Source of the DNA: Anaerococcus sp. Marseille-Q7828
GTDB lineage: Bacteria > Bacillota > Clostridia > Tissierellales > Peptoniphilaceae
Direction: 5' to 3'
DNA: 64,000 bases
Assembly (NCBI RefSeq): GCF_949769285.1
Contig: NZ_OX458331.1
Coordinates: 1,364,001-1,428,000, forward strand
The position numbers and the translations under genes are program-made. The notes below the pieces were generated by a model. It searched no databases. It saw nothing but the letters and a program-made list of their open reading frames with translations, and was not told where the DNA came from. Positions 55,459-62,173 of the stretch are shown here, in pieces; the stretch's first letter is position 1; every line of letters begins with the position of its first letter.

Positions 55459-55777
55459 TATAATATTTATACAGTAACAAAGAAGAAAATAGTAGAATAT
55501 AAAGGAATGGGATTTATAAATATTCTATGATTAGTGTATAAAAGAACGTAAAAGAATAAAAAAGAATGGGTTTGTAGTTTTTTTGTAGTTAGTGAATATA
55601 TTCATTTATCTTTAAATTTAAAACAATTCATCACGATTCTTTTATTTTTTTATGCTAAAAAGTATAAATATACACTTCATATTGTCAAAAATATAGAGGG
55701 AAGCTCTATTAGCTCCCTCTATTTTCATTGCGTTCACTTAAGTGAGTTGAGCGAACGAATGTGAGCGAAACAAAAAA
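55459..55777. other. AT-rich non-coding stretch behind tmRNA
   Basis: No gene seen. The stretch carries short imperfect repeats containing GAATGGG (near 55505 and 55564), repeated TTTGTAG/TTTTTGTAG segments, and a terminator at 55693-55722. It recalls an integration-site flank, possibly a remnant, but no integrase is present. The final part (55733-55777) includes the palindrome CACTTAAGTG and an AATGTGAGCGAA element that recurs inverted near 57673. Confidence 0.5.
55693..55722. terminator. Strong stem-loop behind tmRNA, terminator on both strands
   Basis: ATAGAGGG/CCCTCTAT with an inner AGCT/AGCT stem and one bulge, followed by TTTTC on the plus strand and by ATATTTTT on the minus strand. 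It may end tmRNA transcription and protect against read-in from the IS element. Confidence 0.65.
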
Positions 55778-55796
55778 CCACCTGCTATGCAGGTGG
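55778..55796 (+). repeat. Left-end hairpin of the IS200 element
   Basis: CCACCTGC-TAT-GCAGGTGG, a perfect 8-bp stem with a three-base loop, 90 bases before tnpA. It is the subterminal palindrome that TnpA would bind. Confidence 0.7.
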
Positions 55797-55886
55797 AGGG
55801 ATTAAGCTTTAGCTTCAAGACCAAAAAATTCTCACTTGTAATATAATTGTGATAACCACATGCACAATAAAAACAAGGAGAATAAA

Positions 55887-56360
55887 TTGGACAACAATAG
55901 TTTATCACATACAAAATGGAGATGTAAATATCATATAGTATTTGCCCCGAAATTTAGAAGACAAGAAATATATGGGAAACTAAAAAAAGACATAGGTCAA
56001 ATACTACGAGAACTATGTCAAAGAAAAGGAATAAACATAATAGAAGCGGAGCTGTGCCCAGATCATGTCCATATGCTTATAGAAGTACCACCAAAATATA
56101 GTATCTCAGAAATAATGGGATATCTAAAAGGAAAAAGTTCACTAATAATATTTGATCGACACGCAAACTTAAAATATAAATATGGAAACAGACATTTCTG
56201 GTGTAGAGGTTATTACGTAGATACAGTAGGGCGAAATGAGAAAATGATAAAAGAATATATACAAAATCAACTAAAAGAAGACTATTATGCGGATCAAATA
56301 AGTATCAAGGAATACTATGACCCGTTTACGGGAGAGTCAGTAAAAAGAAGCAATAAATAA
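55887..56360 (+). CDS. tnpA: IS200-type Y1 transposase (HUH)
   Basis: Single-strand HUH transposase of the IS200/IS605 group. HTKWRCKYHIVFAPKFRR is the family N-terminus, HVH (residues 60-62) is the metal-binding motif, and the catalytic Tyr is in KEYIQNQ (about Tyr124). An ATG at 55860 is in frame but has no ribosome site. AAGGAG lies six bases before a TTG at 55887, and the TTG start reads LDNNSLSHTKW, which matches family starts. Length is 157 residues. All catalytic residues are intact, so the element may be active. Confidence 0.93.
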   Translation: MDNNSLSHTKWRCKYHIVFAPKFRRQEIYGKLKKDIGQILRELCQRKGINIIEAELCPDHVHMLIEVPPKYSISEIMGYLKGKSSLIIFDRHANLKYKYGNRHFWCRGYYVDTVGRNEKMIKEYIQNQLKEDYYADQISIKEYYDPFTGESVKRSNK

Positions 56361-56401
56361 ACTGCTTAAGCAGAAGCTGAGAAAGTGGTGCATGTGGAGA
56401 T

Positions 56402-56452
56402 AATACTCGGAGCCCCAATAGGGGCGTGCCGGTATTCGCGCCTTCTAGGCGC
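56402..56452 (+). repeat. Two hairpins downstream of tnpA
   Basis: AATAC(T)CGG ... CCGGTATT wraps GCCCC-AATA-GGGGC (56402-56436) and GCGCC-TTCTA-GGCGC follows (56438-56452). Such a row of stems just inside the right end resembles omega-RNA scaffolds of TnpB elements, but no tnpB is present. See findings. Confidence 0.5.
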
Positions 56453-56458
56453 TGTGGA

Positions 56459-56481
56459 AACTACCAGCTAAGCTGGTAGTT
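56459..56481 (+). repeat. Right-end hairpin of the IS200 element
   Basis: AACTACCAGC-TAA-GCTGGTAGTT, a perfect 10-bp stem, followed by CTGATTTTT. It resembles the 57495-57530 stem. Confidence 0.65.
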
Positions 56482-56524
56482 CTGATTTTTAAATCATTTT
56501 TTTCTAACTGATCAATAATCAAAT

Positions 56525-56614
56525 CTAAATTGTTATATACCTATAAAAATACTTGAAAACACAAAATAAGAGCCACCCACAAAAGGTGACTCCCCCAACC
56601 CTTATCCAAACCAT
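56525..56614 (-). CDS. Possible 29-residue hydrophobic peptide (doubtful)
   Basis: A minus-strand ATG at 56614 opens a 29-codon frame that ends with TAG (56525-56527). The product is hydrophobic and aromatic (MVWIRVGGVTFCGWLLFCVFK, then YFYRYITI), the style of a type I toxin. AAGG lies 11 bases upstream, so the ribosome site is weak. The frame runs through the putative terminator hairpin of the small RNA, which argues against it. Reported only because it lies next to a toxin-antitoxin pair. Confidence 0.2.
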   Translation of the reverse strand: MVWIRVGGVTFCGWLLFCVFKYFYRYITI

Positions 56615-56689
56615 ATAAAGAGGTGCCTTAGATGAGTACTCCCATCACACTTCTACTCACAGAAAGACTTTTCTGCTTTCTAACTAGTC
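56563..56689 (-). ncRNA. Candidate small RNA between IS200 and hicB
   Basis: Starts at an extended -10 (TGGTATAAT at 56704-56696 on the minus strand), just after the hicB terminator. It would have hairpins CAGAAA/TTTCTG and GATG...CATC and end at a GAGTCACC/GGTGGCTC stem (56570-56592) followed by TTATTTTG. No conserved family recognised. Length about 127 bases. It is placed between the IS element and a HicAB pair. Confidence 0.45.
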
Positions 56690-56695
56690 ACGGTC

Positions 56696-56704
56696 ATTAT
56701 ACCA
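56696..56704 (-). promoter_or_regulatory. Extended -10 of the candidate small RNA
   Basis: TGGTATAAT on the minus strand (TG, one base, TATAAT). No good -35 is visible, but an extended -10 can do without it. Confidence 0.45.
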
Positions 56705-56713
56705 CAAAAAAGA

Positions 56714-56731
56714 GCCGACACTGTTGCCGAC
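56714..56731 (-). terminator. hicAB terminator
   Basis: On the minus strand GTCGGCA-ACAG-TGTCGGC can pair over seven bases with two G-U pairs, followed by TCTTTTTTG. The plus-strand RNA would not pair well, so it acts for the minus-strand hicB. Confidence 0.65.
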
Positions 56732-56756
56732 CCTAATATATTGCCATCGATATATA

Positions 56757-57188
56757 TTATATCATCTTCAATTCTTTTTTTAAAGCTTCTTGCAATAAAA
56801 GTGAGAAATTAATATTATTCTCAATCCCAGCTTCATTAAGATAACTTGGTATAGTTAAAGTTTTTTTAACATTTTTAATACTAGATTTCTTTACATAATC
56901 CGTCAAATCTAAAGAAACATAGTTTTTAAAACTACCTTCATATAAAAAGTATTCTTTATCTTCTTCATCTATCTTTAATTCAATATCATCTATACTAGAT
57001 GCCTTTGGTATATCGTTAGGCTTGGTATAGTATTCAAACAGATATGCCCCTAACGCATCCTGAGCCATTTTTAAAGCATCATTAACGCTATCACCATAAG
57101 TAACACATCCCTGCAAATCTGGAAAAACTACAGTAAACGCATCACTATCTTTTTCTTTTAAAAATAAAGCAGGATAATTAACAAACAT
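56757..57188 (-). CDS. hicB: HicB-family antitoxin
   Basis: Antitoxin of a HicAB type II system. The N-terminal domain has the partial RNase H-like HicB fold (FTVVFPDLQGCVTYGDSVNDALKMA in part), and the C-terminal 30 residues (KKTLTIPSYLNEAG and following) look like a ribbon-helix-helix DNA-binding region. Length is 143 residues. GGAGTGAG precedes the ATG. It follows hicA by 36 bases, and both are minus-stranded, as usual. It should repress the operator upstream of hicA. Confidence 0.9.
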   Translation of the reverse strand: MFVNYPALFLKEKDSDAFTVVFPDLQGCVTYGDSVNDALKMAQDALGAYLFEYYTKPNDIPKASSIDDIELKIDEEDKEYFLYEGSFKNYVSLDLTDYVKKSSIKNVKKTLTIPSYLNEAGIENNINFSLLLQEALKKELKMI

Positions 57189-57224
57189 ATGCTCACTCCT
57201 AGTATTTATTTTGGTAAGGAGGGG

Positions 57225-57419
57225 CTATTTTAGCCCCGCTTGTTTCAAGATTACGTGTTCAGTACCCTTGGGTAAATCCTTACCCCCATGGTCAGGTACT
57301 ATTGTAACCTTACCAGTCTCAAAGTTTTTGAACTTCTTATGAGATCCATCTCCTGATGGTACATAAGTAAATCCGTTTTTCTTTAAGAACTTAATCATTT
57401 GCTTTGACGTCATCGGCAT
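57225..57419 (-). CDS. hicA: HicA-family mRNA interferase toxin
   Basis: Small double-stranded-RNA-binding-like toxin that cleaves mRNA when free of HicB. Start MPMTSKQMIKFLKKNGF is typical; the catalytic histidine is in GDGSHKKF (His27). The longer frame that begins at 57500 has no ribosome site, while AAGGAGG sits nine bases before the ATG at 57419, giving 64 residues. Toxin-first order fits the family. The active site is intact. Confidence 0.92.
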   Translation of the reverse strand: MPMTSKQMIKFLKKNGFTYVPSGDGSHKKFKNFETGKVTIVPDHGGKDLPKGTEHVILKQAGLK

Positions 57420-57443
57420 AATGATTTCCTCCTTACAATAATA

Positions 57444-57472
57444 ATTGTACGTACTAACACGTATAATGTCAA
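57444..57472 (-). promoter_or_regulatory. hicAB promoter
   Basis: On the minus strand TTGACA (57472-57467), 17-base spacer and TACAAT (57449-57444). An inverted repeat lies in the spacer. Confidence 0.75.
57448..57463. promoter_or_regulatory. Probable HicB operator
   Basis: TACGT-ACTAAC-ACGTA, a perfect inverted repeat with five-base arms in the hicAB spacer. Binding here would block RNA polymerase, as expected for autoregulation. Confidence 0.55.
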
Positions 57473-57494
57473 GCTTTAATATATTATTTTTTCT

Positions 57495-57530
57495 AATCAA
57501 AACTACCTTGATTAGCTGGTAGTTTTGATT
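57495..57530 (+). repeat. Second IS200 right-end-like stem
   Basis: AATCAAAACTACC and GGTAGTTTTGATT form a perfect 13-bp inverted repeat with a ten-base loop, followed by TTTTTTAAG. It shares AACTACC, AGCTGGTAGTT and TGATTTTT with the right end behind tnpA and has the same orientation. No plus-strand gene ends here, so a terminator role is doubtful. Confidence 0.55.
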
Positions 57531-57707
57531 TTTTTAAGTGTTGAATTTATACTAATTTTTAGCTGTTCTGGTAACTTCAAAATTAATTTGACAATTAATA
57601 ATTAGAATTTTTTTACTTATATTTTAAAATAGCTAAGATTTAAAATCAAAATAGAAATCATAATCTATTTTCTTCGCTCACATTTGTCAGTTGAAAGAAT
57701 GCAAAAA

Positions 57708-57729
57708 GAGCAGGGTCCTTGCCCTGCTC
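57708..57729. terminator. Terminator after sacA
   Basis: GAGCAGGG-TCCTTG-CCCTGCTC, perfect 8-bp stem flanked by A and T runs, so it works on both strands. It is about 110 bases past the sacA stop. Confidence 0.8.
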
Positions 57730-57836
57730 TTTTAAGTTAAACACATGCGTTTTATATTCCTTTTACTCACCTACATTTTACAATAATTACTTGAATTTTA
57801 GAGTCTTACGGATAATTTACAAGTATGATTCTCTTC

Positions 57837-59234
57837 TTAGAATTTTTTCTCCCACTTAATATTATCCATTTCATAAAGAGTGCCTATAATACTTGATTTA
57901 AATAGACTTTTCTCACTATAGACTCTACTTGTCATTACATATTGTCCATCATTGATAAAAATTTCGACCGAAGATGTGTCTGAATATATGCTTATATTAT
58001 CTATTTTTTCGATTCTTATTTTTCTCTTATCTCTACCGTATCCGCATCGGCCTAGTTTAAGGCTTAGGATTTGATCTTTGTATGTTAATTTTGCATCATA
58101 CCTTAAATTTATCTCAAATTCTTCATTGATTCCCTCTGCTAGAAATTCAAATTGATCTATAAAGTATTCTAGATGTTTTTTTATTTCAATTTTTTCTTTT
58201 CTTAAGGATTCTATTTCCTTTATTGGTTTTTGGAGAAGTTTATTGTCTCTTGTTTTTAGCTCTCTAGGCAGAGTCAATGCGTGTTGCCAGTTATTTTTAA
58301 CTGTCGGATTTGTGTAAGAGGCATCTGGCATGCCCATCCATCCAATTAGGATTCTTCTGCCACTTTCATCTTCGAATGTTTGTGGAGCGTAGAAATCAAA
58401 TCCATAGTCTAGTTCAACAAATTCTCCTAGCCTGTATGCTTTTGCTTTTAAGTCTATGTCTATTGGAAAATATCCTGATTGGTAGATATTTTGGTATTTG
58501 AATTCTTCACTTTTCAAGCCTTGTGGAGATACCATAAGGAATTTTTTACCATCTATTTCAAAGAAATCTGGACATTCCCACATATAGCCAAAGGCGTAGT
58601 TTGTGGTAATTTCCATATGGTAGGAAAATTCTTCTAAATCCTTTGATTCATAAACTATGACCTTGCCCTTATCATTTTTATCTCTGGCTCCCAAGAATAG
58701 ATAGTAATTTCCGTCTTCTTCATAAATCTTTGGATCTCTGACATGTCTAGTCAAATCCTTTGGATAGTCATCATTTGATAGAATTAATTCTTTTTTATCG
58801 TAAGAAAATCCATCTTCTGATACGATTTTGATTGTGTTGTGGTCGCGACCATCATTGATATAATCGTAATTGCCGGGATATTTGACATTGCCTGTATAAA
58901 AAAAGTTTATTTTACCATCTATTATAAATGCAGAGCCAGAATAAGCTCCATCTTTATCAAGACTTGTATCTGCAAATATAAATGGTTCATGGTAGTTATA
59001 ATTTATAAAGTCTTTTGTTGTAACATGTCCCCAAATAATATTTTTCCTAATGGCATGAAGTGGATCTGCCTGATAATATATATGATAGGTCCCATCAACT
59101 TGGCAAAGTCCATTGGGATCATTGAGCCAGCCTGTGATAGGGCTTATATGGTAACTAAGATTAAATGGGTCATTAATCTTTTCTTCTATTTTATTTCTAT
59201 CAAATTCTTTATTAAAATATTCTTTGCTGTACAT
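57837..59234 (-). CDS. sacA: Sucrose-6-phosphate hydrolase (GH32)
   Basis: Cleaves sucrose 6-phosphate to glucose 6-phosphate and fructose. The GH32 motifs are WLNDPNG (residues 36-42, nucleophile Asp), RDPK (near 165) and MWECPD (near 218, acid Glu). No signal peptide, so it acts on imported phospho-sugar. Length of 465 residues is typical. It overlaps the transporter gene by one base; the two form an operon. Confidence 0.95.
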   Translation of the reverse strand: MYSKEYFNKEFDRNKIEEKINDPFNLSYHISPITGWLNDPNGLCQVDGTYHIYYQADPLHAIRKNIIWGHVTTKDFINYNYHEPFIFADTSLDKDGAYSGSAFIIDGKINFFYTGNVKYPGNYDYINDGRDHNTIKIVSEDGFSYDKKELILSNDDYPKDLTRHVRDPKIYEEDGNYYLFLGARDKNDKGKVIVYESKDLEEFSYHMEITTNYAFGYMWECPDFFEIDGKKFLMVSPQGLKSEEFKYQNIYQSGYFPIDIDLKAKAYRLGEFVELDYGFDFYAPQTFEDESGRRILIGWMGMPDASYTNPTVKNNWQHALTLPRELKTRDNKLLQKPIKEIESLRKEKIEIKKHLEYFIDQFEFLAEGINEEFEINLRYDAKLTYKDQILSLKLGRCGYGRDKRKIRIEKIDNISIYSDTSSVEIFINDGQYVMTSRVYSEKSLFKSSIIGTLYEMDNIKWEKKF

Positions 59235-61162
59235 TAACTAATCCTAATTATATGATCTCCTACTTCTTTTTGACCTTGATCTACACTTATTGTTCCTTCC
59301 ACATCCATCAAGACTAGCATAGTTTGTGTTGAGTATCCTGCCTCTTTAATTACTTGAGGGTCCATTTCCATAAGCAAGTCCCCTTTTTTGACTTCATCCC
59401 CTTCACTTACAAAAGATTTAAATCCCTTGCCTTCTAAGTTTACTGTATCAATTCCTGCATGAATTAGGATATTGATACCATTTGAAGTTGAAAGTCCAAT
59501 AGCATGTCCTGTAGGAAATACTGTTTCTACCTTACCATCACAAGGAGCAAAAATTTGATTAGATCCTATGTCAATTGCTACACCATCTCCAAGGGCCTTT
59601 GAGGCAAATGCTCCATCTTCTGATTCACTTATTGGTTTTACTAGCCCTTTCATAGGTGAAAATAGGTCAAATTCTAAAACTTTTGTCTTTGCTGAATCTT
59701 TTACCTCTTTTTCTTCTGGCTCATTTTTTGTCATAGACTTCTCATCTTTTTCTACTTGACGTAGCATACCTGACTTATCAAAGAAAATGGTTAGGGCAAA
59801 TGAAACCCCAAAGGCAAGAATCATTCCTATACCAAAGTCTAGCCAACTTTCTGGTCTTATGGATATAAAACCTGGTATACCTGCAGCTCCTAGGGCAATA
59901 GCTAAAACATGACGAAAGGCAAGCCATGCACTTCCTACTGCAGATCCAATGATTGCTGCAATGAAAGGATAGCGCAATCTTAAGTTAATACCAAACATGG
60001 CAGGTTCAGTTATTCCTAATAGGGCGGAAACTCCTGATGCTGCTGCAGTTGATTTCATCTTTTCATTTTTTGTAGTCATAAGAACTGCTAGAACTGCCGC
60101 TCCTTGAGCGACGTTATTCATTGAAGCAGTTGGGAATATGAAAGATCCACCTGCACTTGTAGTAGCCTTAGCAATAAGTTGGGTTTCTATTGGAATGAAG
60201 CTGTGATGCATGCCAGTCATTGTAATTGGTGCATAGAATAATCCAAACAAAGCTCCACCCAAGAATCCAAGAGTATTGTACATTGTTGTAATACCAACTG
60301 TAAGTAGGTCACCAGCAGTTCTTAATAGTGGACCTACAAGGGCAAAGGTTATAAATCCTGTAATTAATGTTGCTAACAATGGCGTTGTTAGGTTGTCAAG
60401 CCAAGTAGGTGTAATCTTATGTAGTCTTATCTCAATTTTAGCAAGTATCCAAGCTACAGCAAGTACAGGTAAAACAGTCCCTTGGTAACCTACTGCCGGT
60501 ATATCCCAACCTAAAATGTTCCACAAGGGGATTTCATTTGCAGGAGTTGCTGCCAAATTATAAGCATTTAACAAATCTGGATGGACCATAATCATACCCA
60601 TTGCAGCTCCTAGGTAAGGGTTACCTCCGAATTTCTTGGTAGCAGAAAAACCGATTAGAACAGGTAAAAATGCAAAAGCTGCTGATGAAAAAGTATTTAT
60701 CATCTGCGCAAGGCCTGCAATTCCAGGATAAAGGCTTATTATTGAGTCCGTTCTTCCATTAAAAAATGGTGCTGTCAATATATTATTTAGTCCCATCAAA
60801 AGACCACCAGCTACTATAGCTGGAATTATTGGAACAAATATATCTGAAAGAGTTTTTACAGCCCTTTGTAACCAATTGCCTTCCTTTTCTACTGGTGCAT
60901 CACTTAGCTTGTCATCACCAATGATTTTTAAAACTTCATCAGTAACTAAGTTTACTTTTCCAGATCCTAAGATAATTTGATACTGGCCATTTGCCATGTT
61001 AGTTCCCTTGACATCATCTAGATCCATTATAGCTTCATCATTTCTTAGCGAAAAATCTTTAAGCTGTAATCTCAAACGAGTAGCACAATGTTCCGCTGAA
61101 ATAATATTTTCCTTGCCTCCGACATTTTTTATAATATCTTCAGCCAATTTTCTATTATCCAT
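59234..61162 (-). CDS. scrA: Sucrose-type PTS transporter, EIIBCA
   Basis: PTS permease that imports and phosphorylates sucrose or a related beta-glucoside. Domain order is IIB (phospho-Cys26 in SAEHCATRL), IIC with about ten membrane segments, and C-terminal IIA (about residues 490-640, with LIHAGIDTV carrying the active-site His). At 642 residues it is a complete IIBCA fusion. Together with sacA it completes sucrose use. HPr and enzyme I come from the ptsHI genes at 35849-37878. Confidence 0.9.
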   Translation of the reverse strand: MDNRKLAEDIIKNVGGKENIISAEHCATRLRLQLKDFSLRNDEAIMDLDDVKGTNMANGQYQIILGSGKVNLVTDEVLKIIGDDKLSDAPVEKEGNWLQRAVKTLSDIFVPIIPAIVAGGLLMGLNNILTAPFFNGRTDSIISLYPGIAGLAQMINTFSSAAFAFLPVLIGFSATKKFGGNPYLGAAMGMIMVHPDLLNAYNLAATPANEIPLWNILGWDIPAVGYQGTVLPVLAVAWILAKIEIRLHKITPTWLDNLTTPLLATLITGFITFALVGPLLRTAGDLLTVGITTMYNTLGFLGGALFGLFYAPITMTGMHHSFIPIETQLIAKATTSAGGSFIFPTASMNNVAQGAAVLAVLMTTKNEKMKSTAAASGVSALLGITEPAMFGINLRLRYPFIAAIIGSAVGSAWLAFRHVLAIALGAAGIPGFISIRPESWLDFGIGMILAFGVSFALTIFFDKSGMLRQVEKDEKSMTKNEPEEKEVKDSAKTKVLEFDLFSPMKGLVKPISESEDGAFASKALGDGVAIDIGSNQIFAPCDGKVETVFPTGHAIGLSTSNGINILIHAGIDTVNLEGKGFKSFVSEGDEVKKGDLLMEMDPQVIKEAGYSTQTMLVLMDVEGTISVDQGQKEVGDHIIRIS

Positions 61163-61183
61163 ATATATTTCCTCCTATACTTT

Positions 61184-61192
61184 ATTATAGCA
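61184..61192 (-). promoter_or_regulatory. scrA extended -10 box
   Basis: TGCTATAAT on the minus strand. The -35 region overlaps the upstream gene's terminator and is poor. The leader would be only about 20 bases, too short for an antiterminator hairpin. Confidence 0.6.
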
Positions 61193-61208
61193 AATTTCTA
61201 AAGAAAAA

Positions 61209-61224
61209 AAGAGCCTAAGCTCTT
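61209..61224 (-). terminator. Terminator after the orphan lipoprotein
   Basis: AAGAGC-TTAG-GCTCTT, six-base stem followed by TTTTTTTC on the minus strand. It overlaps the stop codon of the gene. Confidence 0.75.
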
Positions 61225-62173
61225 AATTATAATAGAAATCATCTCCTGGTTTGTCGCCAGAGAATATGTTTTTATCTAATTGGTATAATTGGTCAATGAA
61301 TTTTCCGTAGATTTCTTTCATTGATTGGCCACTTACATATGTGATATTCATCTTATCTAGGGCCTTTTCTGCTTCATCTTCTGTGATATCATAAGTACTT
61401 AATAGGTCATTGGATAGTCTTGTATTTTTACCTATTTTATCAGAAGCTTCTTTATAAGATTTTAGGAAATCCTTGAAGGTCTCCTCGTTATTTTTTAAGT
61501 AATTATTATTTACTATAATAACCTCGCTGATAAAGTCTCCCTCACCCATTTGTAGCAAGTCATCAACACTAGATACGTATTGGGTATTTCTTAAGGATCT
61601 GGTGTAATAAGGATCAGCTAGAATTGCAACATAGTTTGATGAATGCTCCATTTTTTCTACTATTTCATCTAAGTTTTTATAGTATTCTACATTAAGCCTT
61701 AGGACAAAGTTTAATGGGCCTAGCTTGTTTTCTACAATTTTGCTTAGATTATTGGCCAAATCTGCTATATAGAAATTCTTGCCCTTGTAGTCCATTTGGT
61801 TGTTTATTTTTTGATCACTTACCAAGTATAGATTTCCTGTCGATGTGATTGCAGCAACCTTAATATTTCCATTAGTTTTGTTGTAATAGTAAGGGGCTAA
61901 GTAGCCAGGAACAACTGCGACATCAAAGTCATTTTGTTCAATTTTGCTATAATTATTAGTCTTATCAATGTTAAAATCAAAATTATCATCTTCTATATTT
62001 TCTAGAATAACTTTAGATGCAAATGTTCCTGGTTTAATATTGATATTGTTTGTTTCTTCTTTAATTTCTTCTTTGATAGCAGGTTTTTCTGCAGGAGCTT
62101 GTGGCTCTTCCTTTTTCCTGCAAGCTGTTAGAAGAATAATAAAGGTTAATAATATTATTATTTTTTTATTCAA
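61223..62173 (-). CDS. Substrate-binding lipoprotein, orphan
   Basis: Lipoprotein signal with LLTAC (Cys18) and a mature part of about 300 residues that looks like a periplasmic-type binding protein (NMT1/ABC substrate-binding layout: NDFDVAVVPGYLAPYYYN, DYKGKNFYIADL, YVAILADPYYT). Ligand unknown. The start is TTG at 62173, supported by AGGAG eight to ten bases upstream; it overlaps the recR stop. No permease or ATPase gene is nearby, so its transporter is elsewhere or the protein has another job. Confidence 0.75.
   Translation of the reverse strand: MNKKIIILLTFIILLTACRKKEEPQAPAEKPAIKEEIKEETNNINIKPGTFASKVILENIEDDNFDFNIDKTNNYSKIEQNDFDVAVVPGYLAPYYYNKTNGNIKVAAITSTGNLYLVSDQKINNQMDYKGKNFYIADLANNLSKIVENKLGPLNFVLRLNVEYYKNLDEIVEKMEHSSNYVAILADPYYTRSLRNTQYVSSVDDLLQMGEGDFISEVIIVNNNYLKNNEETFKDFLKSYKEASDKIGKNTRLSNDLLSTYDITEDEAEKALDKMNITYVSGQSMKEIYGKFIDQLYQLDKNIFSGDKPGDDFYYN

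Larger units (their letters stand above)
55735..56490 (+). mobile_element. IS200-type insertion element, approximate ends
   Basis: A single-strand transposing IS200-family element with one gene. Its left-end hairpin is CCACCTGC/GCAGGTGG (55778-55796) and its right-end hairpin AACTACCAGC/GCTGGTAGTT (56459-56481). No terminal inverted repeats, as expected. Exact cut sites are not resolved. A second right-end-like copy lies at 57495-57530. Confidence 0.75.
56361..56756. other. Non-coding stretch between tnpA and hicB
   Basis: Holds no protein gene over 30 residues on either strand that I trust. It contains three IS-associated hairpins (56402-56481), a candidate small RNA (56563-56689) and its promoter, and the hicB terminator (56714-56731). 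Confidence 0.6.
57473..57836. other. Non-coding stretch between hicAB promoter and sacA
   Basis: No gene recognised. Holds a right-end-like stem (57495-57530), an AT-rich stretch, the inverted TTCGCTCACATT element (57673-57684) and the sacA terminator (57708-57729). It looks like the right flank of the accessory island. Confidence 0.5.

Noticed and set aside
55505-55580. Integrase arm-site repeats
   Set aside because: GAATGGG copies are short and imperfect, and no integrase is encoded nearby, so I only note them.
55860-55886. ATG start for tnpA at 55860
   Set aside because: No ribosome site; AAGGAG and family alignment favour TTG at 55887.
56714-56731. Repeat of GCCGAC as a CRISPR or direct-repeat unit
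   Set aside because: Only two copies with a six-base gap; RNA pairing with G-U explains it as a terminator. No CRISPR array was seen in the window.
57420-57500. Longer HicA start at 57500
   Set aside because: The extra 27 codons contain the promoter and operator; AAGGAGG supports 57419.
57495-57530. Plus-strand terminator
   Set aside because: The stem and T run look like one, but no plus-strand gene reads into it. Resemblance to the IS200 right end is the better explanation.
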